NCBI GenBank assembly: GCA_016882305.1 | Contig: VGQX01000017.1 | Location: forward strand, 1-33,810 | DNA from: Cyanobacteria bacterium K_Offshore_surface_m2_239 | GTDB taxonomy: Bacteria; Cyanobacteriota; Cyanobacteriia; PCC-6307; Cyanobiaceae | Direction of reading: 5' to 3' | Length of the DNA stretch: 33,810 nucleotides | Part shown: in pieces, positions 1 to 6,638 of the stretch | How the letters are laid out: the number at the start of each line of letters is the position of its first letter | Numbering within the stretch: position 1 is the stretch's first letter | The notes under the pieces: generated by a model | Database searches by the model: none | What the model was told of the DNA's origin: nothing | Seen by the model: only the letters and a program-made list of their open reading frames with translations | Program-made: the position numbers and the translations under genes

Positions 1-2021
1 GGAGACGCCCCCTCCGGCGGCGGACTGGCAGCCTCGCCGGGGGCGGGGGTCGGCTCCGCGGCGGGCGCGGGGGGATCGGCCCGCAGGGAAAGGCTGATGC
101 GGGAGGCCGCCACCCCTTCATTGGTGACCAGCAGCTGCACAGGGGAGGCGTCTTGCACCCCCAGATTCACCACCCGCAGAGGACCACGAGGGGCCAGGGC
201 GCGGCCATCCGCCCCATAGACGCTCATCTGCAGCAGAGGGGTGCCATTCACGCCGAGCACGAGGGAGTGGCCGACCGGCAGGCGGATCGGGAACAACCGG
301 GCGCCATTGGCCGGAACATCCGCCGAAAGGATCTGGGTGACCTGGGGACGGGCCTCGATCGGCTCGATGGAGAGATTTTCCAGGATCTGCACCGCGGCGG
401 CATACCAGAGCTGGCGGTAGGGCTCCTCGGGCATCCGATCGGTGGCGCGGGAGGGCAGAAGGCTCTGAGCGCTGCCAGAGACCAGCTGCCGCAGAACGTC
501 CGCGCTCAGGCCCTGGCGGGCCAGGCTCCGCTGCCGCTCTTCCCAGTCCGCCGCTGTGAAGCTGCCCAGCCGCCGACGCAGCTCCAGAGGAAGCTGCTCC
601 ACCCGGGCAAGCCAGTCATCCGCCAGCGCATTCCACGACTTGCGCAGCGGCGCATCCTCCAGGGAATCCGTCGGCAGGCGGCCGCGACGCTCGGGATACT
701 GGGCCAGAAGGCTGGTGTTCACCAGGTCGAGGAACCAGCTCCGATCCACCTGCAGGGCCCGCAGGCGACTCATCAGCTGTTCGCGTCGATCCACTTCCCC
801 GGGAGGAAGGCTGGGGGACGCGTCCAACGCTGGAGGCGCGCCCCCCGAGGACGTGGCGGGGGAGTCGCCGCGGCCCAGCCACCACCAGCCCACCGCCGTG
901 CCCACCACAGCGGAGACCACCAGGGCCAGGAGCACCGGCCAGAGTCCGCCTTCAGCGCGCTCCTCCCGTTCCAGTTGGCGGGCGCGGACGGGGGTGACGG
1001 CGCGCCGGGGGGCGGGGGAAGCGGGGCGGAGCGGCTCCACCGCGTCCACCGCGTCCACCAGCGGGTCTGTGCGTTCGTCGGCGGAGATCACCGGCTCCTC
1101 GGGGGAGACTGCGGCGGCGGCGGCTGGGACGGCGGCGGGAGCTGGGACGGCGGCGGGAGCTGGGGCGGCGGCGGGCACCAGGACAACCGTGCGGTCCGCC
1201 CTGGGCACGGGTCCCGTGCTGTCGGGCATCGGCAGGGACTGAAAGGCGCTGAGGGCCTGGGAGGCGGTGGCCGGCCGCTGAACTGGATCTCGGCTGAGCA
1301 GCCGTTCCAACTGGTGGCGCAGGGCCGGTTCCCCGTCGAGGGCCGAAGGCCAGCGCCACTCCATCGTCGCTGGCTCCAGCAACCGCTCCGGCGCATCGCC
1401 ACTGAGCAGGACCAGGGCCATCACCCCCAGGGCATGCAGATCCATCCAGGGCTTGGGTGGCTCCCCCCGCCGCAGCTCCGGCGGGGCATAGCCCGGCGTC
1501 GCGCCCAACACCCCGCCTTCGGGCCCTCGCAGCAAACCGAAGTCCAGAAGCACGGGCAAACCGTCGCTGTCTCGCCGCAACACGTTGGCGGGGGTCAGGT
1601 CGCCGTGGAGCAGATCCTGGCTGTGGAGCGCCGCCAGCACGGGCAGCAGCTGACGCAGCAGCAGCAGCACCTCCCCGGCGCCAAAGACCAGCTGACGCTC
1701 CTGACGGGCCGCCAGCAGTTGCTCGTAGGTGCGGCCCGCCTGCCATTCGCGCACGAGCCAAAGCTCATCGCCCTCGCTGATCGCCGCGCCCACCCGCGGC
1801 ACCTGGGGATGCAGCACCCCCTGCAGGCGTGCCCAGAGCTGACGGGCTTGCGGTTGATCCCGGTCCGGTCCGAGGCGGCGCAGCGCCGCGGGCGCCTCGG
1901 CGGCCAGGGTGTCGCGCGTCAGCCAGAGGTCCCCCTGGCCCCCGGAACCATCGCTCAGGGGGCGCTCCAGGCGATACCGCCCCCCGATCAACGCGCCTGC
2001 GCTTGGAGTGGAAGGCGTCAT
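1..2021 (-). CDS. Ser/Thr protein kinase-like membrane protein, C-terminus beyond window
   Basis: Reading the minus strand from the ATG at 2021, the frame stays open to the window edge (at least 673 residues), so the gene is partial; the long plus-strand ORF over it is its shadow. Order of parts: Gly-rich loop 'LSDGSGGQGDLW' near residue 20, 'HGDLTPANV' near 139, 'DFGLL' near 160 and 'GYAPPE' near 175, which is a Hanks-type kinase fold. Then comes a Pro/Ala linker, one membrane segment 'LWPVLLALVVSAVVG' near 356, and an extracytoplasmic region of about 300 residues of no recognised family. Key residues deviate: the VAIK lysine appears as Arg ('AALRRL'), HRD is HGD, and the catalytic-loop Lys is Thr. 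It may be a pseudokinase or sensor rather than an active kinase. The start overlaps the upstream cysteine synthase stop by one base (TGATG), suggesting translational coupling. Confidence 0.85.
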   Translation of the reverse strand, partial: MTPSTPSAGALIGGRYRLERPLSDGSGGQGDLWLTRDTLAAEAPAALRRLGPDRDQPQARQLWARLQGVLHPQVPRVGAAISEGDELWLVREWQAGRTYEQLLAARQERQLVFGAGEVLLLLRQLLPVLAALHSQDLLHGDLTPANVLRRDSDGLPVLLDFGLLRGPEGGVLGATPGYAPPELRRGEPPKPWMDLHALGVMALVLLSGDAPERLLEPATMEWRWPSALDGEPALRHQLERLLSRDPVQRPATASQALSAFQSLPMPDSTGPVPRADRTVVLVPAAAPAPAAVPAPAAVPAAAAAVSPEEPVISADERTDPLVDAVDAVEPLRPASPAPRRAVTPVRARQLEREERAEGGLWPVLLALVVSAVVGTAVGWWWLGRGDSPATSSGGAPPALDASPSLPPGEVDRREQLMSRLRALQVDRSWFLDLVNTSLLAQYPERRGRLPTDSLEDAPLRKSWNALADDWLARVEQLPLELRRRLGSFTAADWEERQRSLARQGLSADVLRQLVSGSAQSLLPSRATDRMPEEPYRQLWYAAAVQILENLSIEPIEARPQVTQILSADVPANGARLFPIRLPVGHSLVLGVNGTPLLQMSVYGADGRALAPRGPLRVVNLGVQDASPVQLLVTNEGVAASRISLSLRADPPAPAAEPTPAPGEAASPPPEGAS
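1123..1176. repeat. 18-bp tandem repeat in the kinase linker
   Basis: Three consecutive 18-bp units (GCTGGGACGGCGGCGGGA, the third with two changes) encode the Pro/Ala/Val linker between the kinase-like domain and the membrane segment. The unit is a multiple of three, so copy-number change would lengthen or shorten the linker without breaking the frame. Confidence 0.85.
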
Positions 2022-3022
2022 CAGACGGAGTCCCGCACCGTGCGCTGCGGCTGGCTCAGGCCCTTGGATCGCAACCAGTCGGCGTCATAGAGGCGGGAGC
2101 GATAGCGGTCGCCGCTGTCGCACAGCACGGTGACGATCCGATGGCCGGGGCCCAGTCGCCGGGCGGTCTCCACCGCCGCGGCTACGTTGATCCCCACCGA
2201 TCCCCCCATGAACAGCCCCTCCTCCCAAAGGAGCGCGTGGATGGTGCGCAGGGCCTCCGCGTCGTCAATGCGCACCGCGTCGTCCACCGGAGCGCCCCGC
2301 AGATTGGCGGTGATGCGACTGTTGCCGATCCCCTCCGTGATCGATTGGCCCTCGCTGCGCAAATCTCCAGAGGTCGCCCAGTGATAGAGCGCACTGCCAT
2401 GGGGATCCGCCAACACGCAGCGGATCGCTGGATCGCGCTCCTTCAGGAACAGCGCCACCCCCGCGTAGGTGCCCCCTGTGCCCGTGGCGGCCACCCAGGC
2501 ATCCACGCGCCCCTCGCATTGCTCCCAGATTTCGGGCCCCGTGCTGGCGTAGTGAGCGCGACGGTTGGCCAGGTTGTCGAATTGGTTGGCCCAGAGGGCT
2601 CCCGGGATCTCCTGAGCGAGGCGACCGGACAGCTTCACGTAGTTGTCGGGGTTGGAATAGGGAACCGCCGGCACGGTGCGCACCTCCGCCCCGAGGCTGA
2701 GCAGCAGCCCGATCTTTTCCGCTGACTGGGTTTCGGGAATCACGATCAGAGCGCGGTAGCCCAGGGCGTTGCACAGATGCGTGAGGCCGATGCCGGTGTT
2801 TCCCGCTGTTCCCTCCACCACCGTGCCCCCCGGCCGGAGTTGGCCACTGGCCTCCGCCTCCTGGAGGATGCCGAGGGCGGCACGGTCCTTGACCGAACCA
2901 CCGGGATTCATGAATTCCGCCTTGCCGAGGATCTCGCAACCGGTGAGGGCACTGAGGGTCCGCAGACGGATCAAGGGCGTGCGGCCGACGGCGCCGGAAA
3001 ACCCTTCAGTGATGTTCCCCAT
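2021..3022 (-). CDS. PLP-dependent cysteine synthase (CysK/CysM family)
   Basis: A 333-residue fold-type II PLP enzyme, predicted to convert O-acetylserine (or a related activated serine) and sulfide into cysteine in the cytoplasm. Seen: N-terminal 'GRTPLIRL', the PLP lysine in 'NPGGSVKDRAA', the substrate loop 'EGTAGNTGIGL' (normally TSGNTG), the phosphate-binding 'GTGGTYAG', and C-terminal 'SVGINVAAA' followed by 'CDSGDRY'. The ATG at 3022 gives the family's usual N-terminus ('MGNITEGF'); the ORF-track extension to 3286 runs antisense into egtB and is not credible, although a TTG about 12 codons upstream is possible. It is divergent from egtB and one base overlaps the kinase-like gene downstream. 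Cysteine (via gamma-glutamylcysteine or directly) is the sulfur source for EgtB, so a link to ergothioneine is plausible but inferred. A cystathionine beta-synthase-like role cannot be excluded. Confidence 0.88.
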   Translation of the reverse strand: MGNITEGFSGAVGRTPLIRLRTLSALTGCEILGKAEFMNPGGSVKDRAALGILQEAEASGQLRPGGTVVEGTAGNTGIGLTHLCNALGYRALIVIPETQSAEKIGLLLSLGAEVRTVPAVPYSNPDNYVKLSGRLAQEIPGALWANQFDNLANRRAHYASTGPEIWEQCEGRVDAWVAATGTGGTYAGVALFLKERDPAIRCVLADPHGSALYHWATSGDLRSEGQSITEGIGNSRITANLRGAPVDDAVRIDDAEALRTIHALLWEEGLFMGGSVGINVAAAVETARRLGPGHRIVTVLCDSGDRYRSRLYDADWLRSKGLSQPQRTVRDSV

Positions 3023-3090
3023 GCCAATGGCCTGATCCAGCGAACGCTTGCGCAGGATCGTAGGCACAGCCCCTAAGCTCTCCGCCAACG
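3023..3090. promoter_or_regulatory. Short divergent promoter region, cysteine synthase / egtB
   Basis: Only 68 bp separate the two divergent starts, so both promoters must lie in or overlap this gap. Weak -10-like hexamers are present (TAAGCT at 3074 for egtB, TACGAT on the minus strand), but no convincing -35 boxes. The call rests on geometry. Confidence 0.35.
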
Positions 3091-4377
3091 ATGGTGCCAG
3101 CGATCGGCCCTGCCCCTCCCACGGTGGGTCTCTCCCCCTCGGGTGGCGCTCCCCTGGCTCCCTGGCGGGGGGACGTCTCCGCTCTCCTCTCCCGCCTGCG
3201 GGCCGTGCGTCGCCACAGCGAGGCGTTGATCGCTCCCCTGGAGCCGGAGGATCTCTGCCTTCAGGGGATGGCGGACGCCAGCCCACCCAAATGGCACCTG
3301 GGACACACCACCTGGTTTTTTGACATCTTTGTGCTCTCCCCGCATCTGGAGGGGTGGCCCGCCCTCGATCAGCGGTGGGGTTTCCTGTTCAACTCGTACT
3401 ACGACGCCGTGGGCGCGCGCCATCCGCGGCCCCAGCGGGGCCTCCTCACTCGGCCGCCGATGGACGCGGTGCTGCGTTGGCGCCGGCGGGTGGATGAGGG
3501 GCTGGAGCGGTTGCTGGCCCAGCTCGACGGTCAGCCTCCGGAGCGGGCCGCCCGGCCGCTGGAGTTGCTGGAGCTGGGCGTCCACCACGAGCAGCAGCAC
3601 CAGGAACTGTTGCTGATGGACCTGCTGGATGGCTTCAGCCGCAACCCCCTGGAGCCGGCCTATCGACTCCATCCGGAGGACGGTCCGCGGGATCCAGCGC
3701 CGGTGGGGCTGGTGGAGCCTGGCTGGCTGACCCATCCGGGGGGGCTGGTGGAGATCGGCCACGACAACCCGCAAGCCTTCGCCTTCGACAACGAGGGACC
3801 CCGGCATCGGGTGTGGCTGGAGCCCTTTGCCCTCTCGCGCCGACTGGTGAGCAACGCCGACTACGCCGCCTTCATCGCCGACGGGGGCTACCGCCGGCCG
3901 GAGCTGTGGATGAGCGAGGGCTGGGCGATCGCCCGGGAGAGGGGTTGGAGCGCACCGCGCTACTGGCGCGAGGAGAACGGGGAATTCACCCTGTCCGGGC
4001 GCCAGCCCCTGCACCCGGACGCGCCGGTGCGCCACCTCAGCTGGTTTGAGGCGGAGGCCTACGCCCGCTGGGCCGGGGCCCGGCTGCCCTCGGAAGCGGA
4101 GTGGGAGCAGGTCGCCAGTGGCGGCGACCTGCCGGCGGCCTTCGACAGCCTCTGGCAGTGGACGGCCACACCGTACCGGCCCTATCCCGGCTACCAGCCG
4201 GAAGCGGGAGCGGTGGGCGAATACAACGGCAAATTCATGAGCTCCCAGTTCGTCCTCCGCGGTAGTGCCACCCTCACCCCTCCGGGCCACGCCAGGCTCA
4301 CCTATCGCAACTTCTTCAGCCCCGAAAGCCGCTGGATGGCCAGCGGGCTGCGCCTGGCGCGGGAGGCCACCCCGTGA
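3091..4377 (+). CDS. egtB: Ergothioneine biosynthesis protein EgtB (hercynine oxygenase)
   Basis: A 428-residue non-heme iron sulfoxide synthase that joins hercynine to a cysteine-type thiol using O2, the C-S bond step of ergothioneine synthesis. The N-terminal DinB-like half carries 'WHLGHTTWFF' (His69/His72) and 'HHEQQHQEL' (His166 and His170), which match the three-histidine iron site of EgtB. The C-terminal half is an FGE-sulfatase (C-type-lectin-like) domain with 'ALSRRLVSNADYAAFI', 'RLPSEAEWE' and 'LRGSATLT..R..YRNFF'. The length is normal. The stop lies inside the GTGA overlap with egtD, so the two genes are co-translated. One HIP1 octamer lies inside the gene. Confident family call; the thiol co-substrate (cysteine versus gamma-Glu-Cys) cannot be read from sequence. 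Confidence 0.95.
   Translation: MVPAIGPAPPTVGLSPSGGAPLAPWRGDVSALLSRLRAVRRHSEALIAPLEPEDLCLQGMADASPPKWHLGHTTWFFDIFVLSPHLEGWPALDQRWGFLFNSYYDAVGARHPRPQRGLLTRPPMDAVLRWRRRVDEGLERLLAQLDGQPPERAARPLELLELGVHHEQQHQELLLMDLLDGFSRNPLEPAYRLHPEDGPRDPAPVGLVEPGWLTHPGGLVEIGHDNPQAFAFDNEGPRHRVWLEPFALSRRLVSNADYAAFIADGGYRRPELWMSEGWAIARERGWSAPRYWREENGEFTLSGRQPLHPDAPVRHLSWFEAEAYARWAGARLPSEAEWEQVASGGDLPAAFDSLWQWTATPYRPYPGYQPEAGAVGEYNGKFMSSQFVLRGSATLTPPGHARLTYRNFFSPESRWMASGLRLAREATP
3925..3932. repeat. HIP1 octamer
   Basis: GCGATCGC palindrome inside egtB; this octamer is over-represented in many cyanobacterial genomes. Confidence 0.7.
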
Positions 4378-5387
4378 CCACGCTGATGGACCTCCATCCC
4401 GTGCCGGCGGACATGGCCCAGCTCGTGCGGGAGGGCCTGGCTCGGAGCCCGAAGCAGCTGCCCGCCTGGCTGCTCTACGACGACGCCGGCTCCGAGCTGT
4501 TTGAGCGGATCTGCGAGCAACCCGAATACAGCCTCACCCGCACGGAGACGGAGTTGCTGACCCGTCTGGGCCCGGAGCTGGCCGCCGCCCTCGGCCCGGG
4601 GGCGCTGGTGGAGTTCGGCGCCGGCAACGGCCGGAAGGTGAGCCCCCTGCTGGCGGCCGGGCGACAGAGCGCGTGCGTGGCCCTCGACATCAGCGCCGAC
4701 CACCTCCGCCGCGCCTGCGAGGGCCTGCGGGAGCGCCATCCGGGCCTGCCCATCCTCGGCATCTGCTGCGACTACAGCACCCTCGACGCCCTGCCCGACC
4801 ATCCTTTGCTGCGCCAGCCCCGCATCGGTTTCTTTCCAGGGGGTTCCCTGGGCAATTTCGCTCCAACGGAGGCCATCCGCCTCCTGCGCCGCTTTGGCGC
4901 CCTGCTGGGGGGGAACAGCCGGCTGCTGATCGGCATCGATCAACCCAAGGCCGTGGACCGGTTGGAAGCCGCTTACAACGACGCGGCCGGCTGGTCGGCC
5001 GCCTTCGCCCTCAACCTGTTGAAACGGCTGAACCGGGAGCTGGAGGGCACCTTCGACCCCGAGGGCTTCCGCTATGAGGCCCGCTGGGAACAGGAAGCCA
5101 GCCGCATCGCCATGGCGCTGGTGAGTGAACGGTCCCAGAGCGTGCGCGTGGCGGGCGAGCGCTTTCACTTCGACGCTGGCGAGCCCCTGATCACGGAATA
5201 CAGCGTGAAATATTCCCCTGAGCACTTCCACGCCCTGGCCCGCGCAGCCGGCTGGCATCCCCTGAACCGGTGGAGCGACCCCTCGGGGGACCTCTCCCTG
5301 CATCTTCTCTGGAGGCTGGAACGGGCAAACTCTCTGGAACAGGCAAACTCTCTGGAACAGGCAAACTCTCTTGAACGGGCAAACTGA
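4374..5387 (+). CDS. egtD: L-histidine N(alpha)-methyltransferase EgtD
   Basis: A 337-residue SAM-dependent enzyme that trimethylates histidine to hercynine, the first step of ergothioneine synthesis, releasing three S-adenosylhomocysteines. Family landmarks: 'PAWLLYDDAGSELFERIC' near residue 30, 'EYSLTRTETELL', the SAM-binding 'VEFGAGNGRKV', 'GFFPGGSLGNF' and the C-terminal 'SVKYSPEHFHALARAAGW'. It starts at GTG 4374 inside the egtB stop (GTGA, 4-bp overlap), a typical coupled arrangement. The C-terminus is unusual: after the normal end 'LHLLWRLE' there is a six-residue repeat tail (ERANSL / EQANSL) encoded by an 18-bp tandem repeat. AhcY, about 15 kb away, would remove the inhibitory product. 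Confidence 0.95.
   Translation: MTTLMDLHPVPADMAQLVREGLARSPKQLPAWLLYDDAGSELFERICEQPEYSLTRTETELLTRLGPELAAALGPGALVEFGAGNGRKVSPLLAAGRQSACVALDISADHLRRACEGLRERHPGLPILGICCDYSTLDALPDHPLLRQPRIGFFPGGSLGNFAPTEAIRLLRRFGALLGGNSRLLIGIDQPKAVDRLEAAYNDAAGWSAAFALNLLKRLNRELEGTFDPEGFRYEARWEQEASRIAMALVSERSQSVRVAGERFHFDAGEPLITEYSVKYSPEHFHALARAAGWHPLNRWSDPSGDLSLHLLWRLERANSLEQANSLEQANSLERAN
5316..5384 (+). repeat. 18-bp tandem repeat at the 3' end of egtD
   Basis: Four in-frame units of ctggaa(c/a)(g/a)ggcaaactct (5316-5333, 5334-5351, 5352-5369, and a partial 5370-5384) encode LERANS-LEQANS-LEQANS-LERAN right up to the stop codon. The two middle units are identical, which indicates recent slippage. Confidence 0.9.
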
Positions 5388-5426
5388 AGGGATCGCGGGA
5401 CAGCGTGAACCCCCCGGGACCCTGCC

Positions 5427-5687
5427 ATGAGCCGTGACGACTGGAGCCGCGATGACCAACGACAGGCCATGCGCCAGGTGCGGGAGGGGCTGATCGAGGA
5501 GCTGGAGGGGCTCTACCTGCACACCTTTGAGCGTCTCAGCGAACTGGAGCTGGGCGAGGGAGCGATCGCCCGCCTCACCCAGCTGCTTCTGCGCTCCCGC
5601 GAGGCCGCCCTCACCCCTCTGCGGGACGAGATCGAGGCGCCCCTGATCACCCGGGCTCCCTCGGAGCGCGACGGAGAGGAGGACTGA
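5427..5687 (+). CDS. Hercynine metabolism small protein (function unknown)
   Basis: An 86-residue, charged, mainly helical protein ('MRQVREGLIEELEGLYLHTFERL', 'LLLRSREAALTPLRDEIEAPLI') with no membrane segment or signal peptide. It matches what I recall of the picocyanobacterial family named 'hercynine metabolism small protein', so named because it follows egtB-egtD; no biochemical role is known to me. It begins 39 bp after egtD, and its stop overlaps the next start by one base (TGATG), so it is very probably in the egt operon. It contains a HIP1 octamer. The family identification is from memory and context, not from a catalytic motif. Confidence 0.8.
   Translation: MSRDDWSRDDQRQAMRQVREGLIEELEGLYLHTFERLSELELGEGAIARLTQLLLRSREAALTPLRDEIEAPLITRAPSERDGEED
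5562..5569. repeat. HIP1 octamer
   Basis: GCGATCGC palindrome within the small hercynine-linked gene. Confidence 0.7.
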
Positions 5688-6232
5688 TGGCGAGCGCGAC
5701 CAACAATTGGCTGGATCAACTGGAGGCGCGGCTGGAGGCCACGCTTGAGGGGTTTCTTGAGGCCAATCCCCAGCAGGAGGCCCTGTTGGCCGAGCAGGAC
5801 GCACGCGAGCGCCAGGAGCGGCTGCGGCGGGATCGGCTGACCCTGAAAACGGAGGCGGAACTGCAGCGTCTGGGACTGCTGCGGCTGGCGGACGACATCC
5901 GTTCCTGGCAGGCGCGGGTGGAGCGCGCCAAGACGGCGGGGGCGCTGGATCTGGCCGGGCGGGCCGAGGCCCACATCGCCACCTTGATGGAGCGGGGTCG
6001 CGCCCGCTGGCAGACGCTGGCGGAGCTGGGAGAACGCTTCGCGACGGTGGAACGGGAGCTTGAACAGCTGGCGAACAGCCCGCCGCCGGCCCCGGGGCGC
6101 GCAAGCGGGGGGAGGAACAAAGAAGCGGCCGCCAAGGAGACGGGGACGTCCACCGCCCATCTGGAGGCGGATTGGGCAGCCTTCGAAACCCAGCAGGATC
6201 TGGATCAGCTGCGTCGGACGATGCAAGGCTGA
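5687..6232 (+). CDS. Hercynine metabolism protein (coiled coil, function unknown)
   Basis: A 181-residue soluble protein dominated by long amphipathic helices, from 'LDQLEARLEATLEGFLEAN' at the N-terminus through 'EQDARERQERLRRDRLTLKTEAELQRLGLL' to 'AHIATLMERGRARWQTLAELGERF'. This looks like an extended coiled coil. A low-complexity Pro/Gly/Ala stretch (residues about 130-155) precedes a short C-terminal helix 'EADWAAFETQQDLDQLRRTMQ'. No catalytic motif is visible. It is one-base coupled to the small protein upstream and closes the egtB-egtD unit. I assign it to the picocyanobacterial 'hercynine metabolism protein' family by position and sequence character. A scaffold or enzyme-partner role is only a guess. 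Confidence 0.8.
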   Translation: MASATNNWLDQLEARLEATLEGFLEANPQQEALLAEQDARERQERLRRDRLTLKTEAELQRLGLLRLADDIRSWQARVERAKTAGALDLAGRAEAHIATLMERGRARWQTLAELGERFATVERELEQLANSPPPAPGRASGGRNKEAAAKETGTSTAHLEADWAAFETQQDLDQLRRTMQG

Positions 6233-6291
6233 GGAGCAAGCCCGCTGCAGGGAGACGGAGAACACCCTCCCGTCGGACAAGCCGAGACGCC

Positions 6292-6555
6292 TCAGCCCTT
6301 CGGCGCGGGCGGCACGAGACTGACGCCCTCCGGGGGAGGTGTGGGGTCGGGATCGGCGATCAGCATGTGCTGCAGCACGATCTCCGGACGCTCACTGTCT
6401 CGCCAGCGGATGCGATACGCCGGCATCTTGGTGCCCCGGCTGGTGGTCTGCTCGACGGGTTCCATGACCCAACCGCGGCGCGATCGCCCTTGGGGGTTGC
6501 GCTTCACAACCGCATCGGCGTGCTTGAAGCGAAAACCGACCCGCTCGCCACTCAT
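6292..6555 (-). CDS. Small conserved-looking cyanobacterial protein, unknown function
   Basis: An 87-residue basic protein starting at ATG 6555 ('MSGERVGFRFKHADAVVKRNP') with a compact beta-rich centre ('GWVMEPVEQTTSRGTKMPAYRIRWRDSERPEIVLQHML') and a Pro-rich tail. The centre resembles a small SH3-like or KOW-like barrel, but I do not recognise the family. It lies 83 bp downstream of lysS on the same strand and converges with the hercynine-linked gene (59-bp gap). Plausible codon use and the globular composition support a real gene. Confidence 0.65.
   Translation of the reverse strand: MSGERVGFRFKHADAVVKRNPQGRSRRGWVMEPVEQTTSRGTKMPAYRIRWRDSERPEIVLQHMLIADPDPTPPPEGVSLVPPAPKG
6480..6487. repeat. 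HIP1 octamer
   Basis: GCGATCGC palindrome within the small unknown gene downstream of lysS. Confidence 0.7.
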
Positions 6556-6638
6556 TCTGGGTGTGAGAACCTACTGAACCCATTATTCCACTGCATCGGC
6601 GCCCCGCTGGCGGGCCCGGGGCACTTCAGACCTGCGGA

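Noticed and set aside
153-2090. 645-codon plus-strand ORF
   Set aside because: It is antisense to the kinase-like gene, which has clear motifs; long shadow ORFs are expected in such GC-rich DNA.
4302-6239. 645-codon minus-strand ORF
   Set aside because: Antisense to egtD and the hercynine-linked genes; composition is shadow-like.
6226-6299. GGCTGAGG...CCTCAGCC inverted repeat between convergent genes
   Set aside because: The loop is about 56 nt with no T-run; more likely chance than a terminator.
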